In this document: positions 32,811 through 39,967 of the stretch, one piece after another
Position numbering within the stretch: position 1 is the stretch's first letter
Layout of the letters: each line of letters opens with the position of its first letter
NCBI GenBank assembly: GCA_021372695.1
Contig: JAJFTY010000117.1
Coordinates: 1 to 39,967 of the forward strand
Direction of reading: 5' to 3'
Source of the DNA: Deltaproteobacteria bacterium
GTDB taxonomy: Bacteria; Desulfobacterota; Syntrophia; Syntrophales; UBA5619
DNA: 39,967 bases
Notes under the pieces: generated by a model
Database searches by the model: none
Told to the model about the DNA's origin: nothing
Seen by the model: only the letters and a program-made list of their open reading frames with translations
Program-made: the position numbers and the translations under genes

Positions 32811-35800
32811 TTACGACGATCTCGTGCCGGTCTCCTCCCGGGGTTCGGGCACAGAAACACGGGTGGTCTTCTGCCAGATGGCGTCCACCATATCCCGGAA
32901 TACCAACTGCGGCACCTGCGTCGATTCCAACGGTATCCTGGCAATCGCCGTGTTGGGTAAGCCGCCGGTCGTGAAGCACTCGGGCAGGCCAGCCTTCATC
33001 AGATCCACCCCGCGCGGGCTGCGGATCCTCACGCCCAGGCACGGGCGCCTCTGAAAATCCCTGACGACTTGCCCGACGATGACGGGTTTTTCCGACCAAT
33101 CGCCGTGCTGCGTCAGATGCTCCGAGATCCAGTGGTAGAAATCCAGTTCGTTGTCTGCATTTCCGACGATGGGCGTCGGCGAAGCGACTTCGTCCCGGGT
33201 GAAAAAATGGCTGGCAAGGGCCCGGCCGCGATTTTCCAGGGTGATCCTCTCGACCAGGACCTGCACCCGCTCATTGAGAATACGGTAAGCCGCCATCAAC
33301 CGCTCCCAAACTTCCTGCGTCTCCAGCTGATCGGGACGGTCGACCCCCAACAACGCGTGAACGGCCGTCAGATAACCGTTTGCACGCGTGATCATCCGCA
33401 GGGCCCGGGCCGCCTCCACCGTGCGGTCCGGATTGAACCGGCTATAAAACAGCCGCCATTCGCTCGTGGTTTCGATGGCCGCGTCCAGACAGCAGCCGAC
33501 GGCAGCCTGCCAGGCGATCTGATTCAGCGCCTGTTCGTCGCGGATCAGCAGGGGAGCAATCTCCTCGAGGATCATCGCCGTGGAAAATCGGCCGGCGGGA
33601 AAGATCGATTTCAGCGTCTGCGGGGAGATATGCAAGATGCCCAGGACCGCGGGTTTCAGGAAGCCTCCTGCGTCAGGCTCCGGCGCGGCACCTGGATCCT
33701 GTTCAATGAGAGGCGCCGGCAGCTCATGATTGTTGACCAGCGTCACGCGGCATCGCTCCGCCACGCGGGCCACATAGGTCCGTCCCGGCTCGTCCACGGG
33801 AAATGCTCGGTCCAGCGCGAAGACCTGCCTCACCGGCCTGTCCGTTTCTTGAGTTTGCTCTATGAGATCCGGCACGATCGGCGAGCGGAAAGACTCGTTC
33901 AAATGGATGATCCTGTCTCCCGCCCCGGGATTCAGGCAGGAGATCATCCGGTGCATGATGGCGGCCGAGGCCGCGCCGTCTTCGTCATTGTCCGACATGA
34001 TCAGCACCCGCTCCGCCGTGCCGATGCTCCGGATCCGTTCCCCGAGCTCCGCGGACAGGCTTTCCAGGTGTTCGCGGTAGATGGCCAGGTGGTGCATCCG
34101 CTCCAGGGCCAGAATGTCGGAAGCGGTGGCCAGATCCAGATCGAATCGCCGCGTTACGGTCCAGACATCCTCGTAGCTGCGCTCGATCTGCCGGTACAGA
34201 TTCTCCTCCTCCAGCCGACGGTCCCACACCTGCCCCAGGCTGTTCTGGAGCATTTCCGAGAGGGAGACCAGCAATCCGCCGGAACTGGCCAGGTTATCCG
34301 GAATGACCTGAATGCCGCGCTCCCTGAGGATCTGTTTGGCATCTCCGGAGACGGCGGCGCCTGTCAATTCACAGATCACCTTGACGCGAAGTCCGCCGGC
34401 ATTGTCCGCACGGATGGACGCGGGAATCGCCGTAAGCACCAGGATGTCGGTGGGGACCTTCTTGAGCTCCGCCGGATCCGGATGATAGGCCAGGGCGCCC
34501 GGCTGCTTCGAAGAGAGCATGCGGATCACGGGGCTTGCCAGAAACGTATCGAACCGTTTGCCCGAGTTCTTGTGTGCGACGATCGCGGCCAGCTCCTGGC
34601 GGGAGAAGCCGTCCCGGCTGATGAGCGCCCCCCGGCTGTCGCTGACCGCCAGAATCGTAGCGCCTTTCTGCACCATCAGGCTGGCCATGTTCTTCCCGGC
34701 ATTGCCCAATCCTTCGATGGCGACGGTCATCCCTGCCAGGGGTTTTTCCCTGCCGGTCAGTTTTCTCAAAAGAATTTCGACCGCCATCATGGCCCCCTGC
34801 GCCATCGCTTCCGATCTCAGTTCAGAACCGCAAATCTCCGGGGGCTTGCGGGTGACCACGCCGAGTTTTGGCGTCGCACACGCGTAGGCCAGAGGCAGGG
34901 TAAAAAACGTGATCCTCTGAACGGTCGGCACGATCTCGCCAAGGGAGGTGATGGCTTGAATCGCCCGCTCCAGCACCTCAGCCCGGGCCCGCCGATAGGC
35001 ATCGGGCATGTGATCCGCCGCTCGGTCCCGGGCGTCGCACAGCAGACTGACCACACCCCAGAATTTTTCCTTGAGATCCTCCCGGCTGATGCCGGGCACC
35101 GGCATGTGCGCCGCCAGCGCCTCGCGCTCTTCCGGCGTGAACAGCAGGGAACGGTTGAACCAGCCGACCGGCAGCGCCTGTCCGGTCGGCATCAGGCCGG
35201 CCAGGGCCCTTTCCAGCATGATCCACTGGTTGTCCAGCAGCGTCGTCAGGTAAAGCGTTAGGACGCCGGGCTCCCCGCATTCATCCAGGCAGCGTGTGGA
35301 GAGCGCGACCGACAGGGCCCGCAAGATTGCCTCCCGGTGATGGTAAAGCTTGTCCTCCCTCTTCTGGCGCTCCCCGGTTCCGAACAGCAGATCCATCAAC
35401 GCCCGGTATTGGGCGGGCGACGGGGAGCCCTGGTCGGGCAACCCGGCAAGAAGCTCCCGAAGTCGGTCCCGGGACTCCGGCAGCATGATTCCGTGTTCCA
35501 ATTGCATTTTTGCGGCGGCCCGGGCCAGAGTGCACGCCGTTGGAGCGTAATTTTTCCGCTCCAGGATCTCCCTCAGCCGGGCCGTCATATCCTCATCCCC
35601 GATGATGATTTGGGGGTCGCTCACGAGCAGGGTCCGCAGATGCCCCTCCACCACATTGGCGGCCAGTTGCAGGCCGAGCCGGGCGGCTAATGTGGTATTG
35701 GTTTCGGCGGCATGGACGATCTTGTCGTAGGCGATCCGCTGGGCGCGCGTGAGCATTTCCGCGGCGCCGTTCATCATCCGCTCGATCAATTCCTTGTCTT

Positions 35801-36452
35801 CCCGGGCATGCTCCTCGCCCCCCTTGAGCAGGGATTTCAGCCGGTAACGCCCGCTGGCCGCGTCGAATTCCCGCGCGGCGCACAGCATCAGTCCTTCGCT
35901 GCCGGCAAAGGGCGCATCGGTGGCCTGGCTTTTCAGGCTCATGCTCAGGCTTTCACCGGTCATGAATTCCCGCATGGCCCGTTTCACCAATGCCTCCGCT
36001 TCGGCGGCATTGGTCCAGCGGCCTTTGCCCGGCGGCACGACCACCTCGACCACGCCGGGCTCCGATTCCTGGAAGCGGCTCTCGTGACCCAAAAGATCCA
36101 GCGGATAAACCAGTTTCAATGCACCCTTGCCCACCCGGCCCTGGATGAGATGATGCGTCTCCACCAGGATGAAGCTGGACTTGCTTCCGGCGCCGGGTTC
36201 GTCCACCTCACCCTCGAAAACGCTGTGCCGGCCGAAAATGCGGAACAGATCGTCCCGGGTCAGGCCCAAGTGACGGGCCGCCATCCGGATCCTCTCCGCA
36301 ATCAGTTTCAAGAGTTCATTGCCCGGTGTCAGGTCGCCCGTGATCGTGCGAAAACCCAGGCCGTCGTCCCAGCGGATTTCCGGCGGGACGCTGCCGACGC
36401 AGGCGACGGCTCCCCCTCCATCCACAAAAGGTTCTCCCTGCGGCTTTGTCAT
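32811..36452 (-). CDS. fusion of Glu/Leu dehydrogenase-like protein with DHH/DHHA1 phosphoesterase-like domain
   Basis: 1213 residues. Residues 85-165 resemble the dimerisation domain of glutamate dehydrogenase (GRVGKGALKLVYP near K109; VVVPPGKGRW near K143). About 390 mainly helical residues without known match follow (145-530). The Rossmann half then resumes: VVTRKPPEICGSELRSEAM (532-550), IEGLGNAGKNM (579-589) and DNLASSGGLLVSLSEMLQN (719-737). From 815 a DHH-type part begins with LIMSDNDEDGAASAAI (motif I); the DHH box is degenerate (VNNHE, 906-910). A DHHA1-like end has GVRIRSPRGVDL and TTGGLPN (1140-1166). The catalytic Asp region of glutamate dehydrogenase (PAGD-type) is not seen, so dehydrogenase activity is uncertain. 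The gene is single, with its own predicted promoter. Confidence 0.8.
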   Translation of the reverse strand: MTKPQGEPFVDGGGAVACVGSVPPEIRWDDGLGFRTITGDLTPGNELLKLIAERIRMAARHLGLTRDDLFRIFGRHSVFEGEVDEPGAGSKSSFILVETHHLIQGRVGKGALKLVYPLDLLGHESRFQESEPGVVEVVVPPGKGRWTNAAEAEALVKRAMREFMTGESLSMSLKSQATDAPFAGSEGLMLCAAREFDAASGRYRLKSLLKGGEEHAREDKELIERMMNGAAEMLTRAQRIAYDKIVHAAETNTTLAARLGLQLAANVVEGHLRTLLVSDPQIIIGDEDMTARLREILERKNYAPTACTLARAAAKMQLEHGIMLPESRDRLRELLAGLPDQGSPSPAQYRALMDLLFGTGERQKREDKLYHHREAILRALSVALSTRCLDECGEPGVLTLYLTTLLDNQWIMLERALAGLMPTGQALPVGWFNRSLLFTPEEREALAAHMPVPGISREDLKEKFWGVVSLLCDARDRAADHMPDAYRRARAEVLERAIQAITSLGEIVPTVQRITFFTLPLAYACATPKLGVVTRKPPEICGSELRSEAMAQGAMMAVEILLRKLTGREKPLAGMTVAIEGLGNAGKNMASLMVQKGATILAVSDSRGALISRDGFSRQELAAIVAHKNSGKRFDTFLASPVIRMLSSKQPGALAYHPDPAELKKVPTDILVLTAIPASIRADNAGGLRVKVICELTGAAVSGDAKQILRERGIQVIPDNLASSGGLLVSLSEMLQNSLGQVWDRRLEEENLYRQIERSYEDVWTVTRRFDLDLATASDILALERMHHLAIYREHLESLSAELGERIRSIGTAERVLIMSDNDEDGAASAAIMHRMISCLNPGAGDRIIHLNESFRSPIVPDLIEQTQETDRPVRQVFALDRAFPVDEPGRTYVARVAERCRVTLVNNHELPAPLIEQDPGAAPEPDAGGFLKPAVLGILHISPQTLKSIFPAGRFSTAMILEEIAPLLIRDEQALNQIAWQAAVGCCLDAAIETTSEWRLFYSRFNPDRTVEAARALRMITRANGYLTAVHALLGVDRPDQLETQEVWERLMAAYRILNERVQVLVERITLENRGRALASHFFTRDEVASPTPIVGNADNELDFYHWISEHLTQHGDWSEKPVIVGQVVRDFQRRPCLGVRIRSPRGVDLMKAGLPECFTTGGLPNTAIARIPLESTQVPQLVFRDMVDAIWQKTTRVSVPEPREETGTRSS

Positions 36453-36512
36453 AAACTCACCGGTCTCCGTTATTTTTTCATCTGAATCAACCCTTCCGCC
36501 TTGGGGAGTGCC

Positions 36513-36541
36513 AAGGTAACTTTTCCGCGAGACTTCGTCAA
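36513..36541 (-). promoter_or_regulatory. possible promoter of the dehydrogenase-phosphoesterase fusion gene
   Basis: The minus strand has TTGACG (36536-36541), 17 bases, then TACCTT (36513-36518), a weak -10. Just upstream, GGTTGAT occurs twice in direct repeat on the plus strand (36543-36549 and 36556-36562), possibly an activator site. Confidence 0.4.
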
Positions 36542-36672
36542 GGTTGATGACATGGGGTTGATACAGCGGAAAGATGGCAGCGCGGTGGAAGGGCGTTTTT
36601 CGGTCGTATCCGCGGATCCCCCGGCCGATTCCGCAACCCGCGCCGTACGCGACGGGAGCCGAAAATGCGGTG

Positions 36673-37348
36673 CTACCGGGCCGCTTCGAGCCTGGCGGTC
36701 AGGATCTGACGGACCCGCTTCGGGTTGGCCTTGCCGCCAGACGTCTGCATGACCCGGCCGATGAGGAAGCCCGCCGCCTTGGCGGCGCCGCTGCGGTAAT
36801 CCTGGACGGCCGCGGGATTCGCCGCCAGGACCTGCTCGACAATCTCCGCCAGTTCACCGCCGTCGGAAACCTGGCGAAACCCCTCTTCGGCGACGATCGC
36901 CTCCGGATCCCGGTCGGAGTCAAAGAGGCGGCCCAGAACCGCGTGGGCCGCGTTGGCGTTGATCTCCTCCCGCTCCAGCAGTGCAAGCAGGGCCGCCAGC
37001 CTTCCGGGCGTGACGGATGTTCGGGCCGGGGATTGGCCACGCTCCCTGAGCGCGGGCAGAAGCTGCGTCGAAAGCCAGTGGGCCGCCGTCCGGGGGGAGA
37101 TCTTCAGCTCCACGAGGGCCTCGAAGTACTCCGCCTGGTCCCGCTCATGAAGAGGGCCTCGTCGGCGGTCAGGCCATACTCCGCCTTGAAGCGCTCCGCC
37201 TTCTTCGCCGGCATCTCGGGAAGCCGGGCGAGGAGCTCCTCTTTCCAGACGTCGCTCACGATGATCGGCGGCACCGTCGGACCGGGTACGCAGGGGCCCT
37301 CGAACTTGCCCCGCATCGGAAGGGTGAGGCCCTTCTCCTCGTTCTGCA
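36673..37348 (-). pseudogene. gatB: 3' remnant of gatB (Asp/Glu-tRNA amidotransferase subunit B), frameshifted
   Basis: Only the C-terminal third is present. EEKGLTLPMRGK and VPPIIVSDVWKEELLARLPE match the middle of GatB, but the intervening invariant HDYRYFP region is missing or scrambled. At about 37142 the frame breaks after EYGLTADEALFM; adding one base restores RDQAEYFEALVELK and the rest to the tail domain (AVQDYRSGAAKAAGFLIGRVMQ) and the TAG at 36673. GatB transfers ammonia to misacylated Asp-tRNAAsn/Glu-tRNAGln; this fragment lacks the kinase core and cannot do so. It is joined directly to the aspS fragment. Confidence 0.8.
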
Positions 37349-38452
37349 GGATGTTCTTGCTCAGCCGCTCCGACTGGCCCTTGACGGTGATTCCCTTGAT
37401 GCACCCCCCCGTTGAAGGATCTGCCTGAAGATGCCGTAGGAGGTGGCCCGGAAGAGATCCGTCGCCTCGACGAAGCGCAGGCCGAAACGCGTGTCCGGCC
37501 GGTCGGAGCCCATCGCGTCCATGGCCTCGTCGTAGCGCATCCGGGGGAAGGCGCGGCGGAGTGTGATGCCGCCGACGGCAAAGATCCGGACGAGCAGCTC
37601 CTCGATCAGATCGTAGATGAACTCCTCGTCGATGAAGGAGGCCTCCAGGTCGAGCTGGGTGAACTCGGGCTGGCGGTTGGGGCGCAGGTCCTCGTCGCGG
37701 AAACAGCGGGCGATCTGGAAATAGCGCTCACAGCCGCCGACCATGAGAAGCTGCTTGAAAAGCTGGGGCGACTGGGGCAGGGCATAGAAATCTCCGGGGT
37801 GGAGCCGGCTCGGGACGAGGTAGTCCCGGGCGCCCTCGGGCGTGCTCTTGGTGAGCATCGGGGTCTCCACCTCGATGAAGCCCCGCTCGTCGAGAAAATC
37901 GCGGACTGTCTTGACGATCCGGTGGCGTTTGACGAGATGGTCCAGCATCGTGGGGCGGCGGAGGTCGAGGTAGCGGTACTGGAGCCGCAACTCCTCGTTG
38001 ACCGACTCGCTGCCGGAGGCCTGGGCGCCGGCGACCATCGCCTTTTCGGAAACGGGAAAGGGGAGGACCTCGGAGCGGCTCAGGATCGTGAGCGCCGTCA
38101 CCAGGACCTCGACCCGGCCCGTCTCCAAGATGGGGTTCTCCGTCCCGGCTTCCCGCTCCCGGATAGAGCCGCAGATAGAGATGCAGTCCTCGCTGCGCAG
38201 CGAGGCCGCCTCCCGGCAGCAGGCCGGATCGGCCGTCTCCGGGCTGAAGACCGCCTGCACGATGCCGCTGCGGTCACGCAGGTGGATGAAAAGCACTTCC
38301 CCGTGGTCCCGCAGGGCGTCCACCCAGCCGGCCAGCCGCACCTCCCGGCCGACCCCTCCAAGGAGCCCGCTCTGAAAAGACCGTCTTCCGCCCCGCCTGT
38401 CCGGACACGGTGGACCGGGATCGCTAGAGAAAAAAGAACCCCAACCCGACAA
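37349..38452 (-). pseudogene. aspS: 5' part of aspS (aspartyl-tRNA synthetase), truncated and frameshifted
   Basis: The N-terminal OB domain (VRLAGWVDALRDHGEVLFIHLRDRSGIVQAVF) and class II motifs are clear: RYLDLRR, FLDERGFIEVETP and FRDEDLRPNRQPEFTQLDLE. After GIFRQILQRGG the frame breaks in a run of seven G (minus strand, about 37405-37411). One extra G would restore GCIKGITVKGQSERLSKN before the switch to gatB sequence near 37349. The last third, with motif 3 and the C-terminal extension, is absent, so no active synthetase is possible. The open frame begins at TTG 38450-38452, overlapping the antiporter gene; the normal start context is not evident. Confidence 0.85.
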
Positions 38453-39551
38453 GAATGTACGAAACGATCAGCATCATCCCCTCCATCCAGTGTGTGCGCC
38501 CGTCGATCAGCATGTAGGCGCCCAGGCCGATGCCACCGGCCATGCTCAACAATTCGAAGGGGGTAAAGATCAGCTCCATGGCTTCGCCGTTGATGCCCAT
38601 CGCCGTGAGCAGAAAACTGATCACCACTAAGAGCGGCGACACAAAGAGCGCGATCTGGGTGCCCGACCCGACTGCGATCTCCACGGAGATGTTCATCTTC
38701 CCGTGCCAGGCCATGATGATCGCCGCGCCGTGTTCCGCCACATTGCCCAGGATCGGCACCAGGACGATGCCGATGAACGCCATGGGCAACTTTGCCTCTT
38801 CCGCAAATGACTTGACCGATCCGACCAGGAATTCGGACATCACGGCCACGGCCACCGTGGCTGCGGCCAGGATCAGGAGCGCCTTGCCCAGGCTCCACGT
38901 CGCCTCTTCGGCCTCTTCATCCTCCAGACGCTGGACGCTGCCCGAGGCAATCTCGCCGAAAGAGGCGTCCAGAATGCAGACGTTCGAATCGAAGATTCCC
39001 TTGTGGGTATTCAGCGAGAAGTAGAGGTTGGCCAGGTAGACCACGATGAGGCAGACCGATACGCCCAGCGCGATGTGGGCGAGCCTGGGCTCGGCCGCGC
39101 CGCTCTGCTGCAGCACGGTCGGGATCGCGAAGGCGAACAGCCCGAAGATGAGCAGGGTGAAGTTGAAACGCGGGATGTTCTTGTTGCAGGTGGCGATCTT
39201 TTTGGTCAACCCTCCGACAAAGGCGGCGCAACCCATGACCAGCATTACGTTGCCGATGACGGAACCGATCATGCTGGCCATCACGAAGGGGTAGTAATCG
39301 GGCCCCTTGAGCATGGCGAAGAACCCGATCAGAAGCTCCGGCACATTGCCCATGGTTGCGTTGAGCATGCCACCGATCTTCGGTCCGGTGTAGATCGATA
39401 CCTGCTCGGTGGCATCGCTCAGGATCGCCGCGAGGGGAATGATCGCGATTCCCGAGAAGACGAAGATGCAGACGTCGCCCCAACCCAACAGCCGCGCCAG
39501 GATGGCAAAAGGGATGAAGGCCAGCGATCCGTACATGATTTTCATGAACAT
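38424..39551 (-). CDS. calcium/cation:proton antiporter (CaCA superfamily, Cax/ChaA type)
   Basis: 375 residues with about 11 membrane spans. The two alpha-repeat signatures are present: DATEQVSIYTGPKIGGMLNATMGNVPELLI (about 47-74) and GIVLVPILGNVAEHGAAI (about 260-278), each with the acidic residue used in ion binding. An acidic loop (QRLEDEEAEEATW, near 208-220) divides the halves, as is usual. It exports Ca2+ or similar cations in exchange for protons. GGGAGGT lies 10 bases before the ATG at 39551. The TTG opening the aspS fragment overlaps its 3' end by 29 bases. Confidence 0.94.
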   Translation of the reverse strand: MFMKIMYGSLAFIPFAILARLLGWGDVCIFVFSGIAIIPLAAILSDATEQVSIYTGPKIGGMLNATMGNVPELLIGFFAMLKGPDYYPFVMASMIGSVIGNVMLVMGCAAFVGGLTKKIATCNKNIPRFNFTLLIFGLFAFAIPTVLQQSGAAEPRLAHIALGVSVCLIVVYLANLYFSLNTHKGIFDSNVCILDASFGEIASGSVQRLEDEEAEEATWSLGKALLILAAATVAVAVMSEFLVGSVKSFAEEAKLPMAFIGIVLVPILGNVAEHGAAIIMAWHGKMNISVEIAVGSGTQIALFVSPLLVVISFLLTAMGINGEAMELIFTPFELLSMAGGIGLGAYMLIDGRTHWMEGMMLIVSYILVGLGFFFL

Positions 39552-39848
39552 AGTGATATCAACCTCCCGAAAAAATGAACGATCAAGTCCCTCCTTTTCC
39601 TCAATCGCCTCCCTCCTTTTTTCGGGCAGCCAACCCTCTCCCTCTCCTCCGGAACACGCAGCCCTCCTTGAAGAAAAAAATTCCCCCTCTCGATGAATCC
39701 GGGCGATTCACCTTGTCCGGCACGTCTATCTTTTTGTCGGGGAGGTTGGAAACGGGGTTGGAAATGCTTTATGAGAGAACAGGCAAAAGCCGCAATCGCG
39801 TGAAGCCGAAAACCTCAGACATCACGAGACCGAGCCTTTGAGTCCTTT
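39552..39848 (-). other. long untranslated leader of the antiporter gene
   Basis: About 297 bases lie between the predicted transcription start (near 39848) and the ATG, without a convincing gene on either strand. CGTGA and TCACG arms (near 39790-39820) can pair, and several purine-rich GGAGG-like stretches occur, but no known riboswitch consensus was recognised. The remainder, 39885-39967, shows nothing definite. Confidence 0.35.
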
Positions 39849-39854
39849 GCGCGG

Positions 39855-39884
39855 ACCATACTTTTTTGCCTCAAGGTTTGTCAA
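39855..39884 (-). promoter_or_regulatory. sigma-70-like promoter of the antiporter gene
   Basis: The minus strand has a perfect TTGACA (39879-39884), 18 bases, then TATGGT (39855-39860). It is one of the best promoter matches in the window. Confidence 0.55.
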
Positions 39885-39967
39885 GGTCATTGTTTGCATC
39901 CGATTCGGGGTGGTGGGCGGCGCAGGTTCCCGCCCCTCTGTTTCCCGGCCTCGGCCGGCCGAACCCA

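Noticed and set aside
33069..35261. 730-codon open frame on the plus strand opposite the dehydrogenase-phosphoesterase fusion gene
   Set aside because: Rich in Arg/His/Gln/Gly without any recognisable motif; it mirrors the coding strand in GC-rich DNA, and the minus-strand frame carries clear domains.
37412..38566. 384-codon plus-strand open frame opposite the aspS fragment
   Set aside because: The opposite strand carries unmistakable aspartyl-tRNA synthetase motifs.
39552..39848. Manganese (yybP-ykoY) riboswitch in the antiporter leader
   Set aside because: The expected conserved loops of that class were not found.

Overview
The window is a GC-rich stretch of bacterial chromosome. It is packed with sigma-54 activators, type IV pilus-type machinery, a two-component pair and many short palindromic intergenic repeats. 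This suggests a delta-proteobacterial lineage (Desulfobacterota, perhaps near Syntrophales); that placement is inferred from style and gene content, since there is no rRNA or tRNA here. No prophage, insertion sequence with transposase, or CRISPR array was seen.

Region 1 (1-10866, minus strand) is one long operon for a type IV pilus / MSHA-like envelope machine. Reading in transcription order: a tiny MerR-type HTH protein, a PilM-PilN fusion, PilO-like, PilP/GspC-like, a secretin lipoprotein, an ExeA/MshM-type ATPase carrying LysM and SPOR-like parts, a PilB/GspE-type ATPase, a PilC/GspF-type membrane protein, and a membrane-bound sigma-54 activator cut by the window edge. The order matches mshI-J-K-L-M-E-G. 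A perfect 18-bp palindrome sits between two divergent sigma-70-like promoters at the operon head.

Region 2 (11195-16124) holds a coiled-coil hypothetical protein and a possible divergent RelA/SpoT-like protein on the plus strand. A Tim44-domain protein and a D,D-carboxypeptidase follow on the minus strand, then a small membrane protein and a GAF protein on the plus strand. Region 3 (16243-20375) contains GAPDH, translationally overlapped by an NtrC-type response regulator and facing a membrane histidine kinase, with a 235-bp MITE-like element between the last two.

Region 4 (20489-27047) holds two small secreted proteins (one extremely Lys/Glu/Ala rich, with a strong terminator), a diacylglycerol/lipid kinase, a DUF116 protein, and a two-gene operon of a HEAT-repeat protein and an HD-GYP protein that appear to share an N-terminal module. 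Region 5 (27186-32646, plus) holds a zinc-ribbon protein, a WbpE/DegT-type sugar aminotransferase, an OsmC-like protein, and a DUF2339-DUF3999 membrane/periplasmic pair.

Region 6 (32811-39551, minus) holds the most unusual gene: a 1213-residue protein joining an amino-acid (Glu/Leu) dehydrogenase-like part, interrupted by about 390 unassigned residues, to a DHH/DHHA1 phosphoesterase-like part. Next to it is a broken aspS'-'gatB hybrid with frameshifts, preceded by a CaCA-family Ca2+/cation antiporter with a long leader. All family calls are from reading motifs by eye; no database search was possible.
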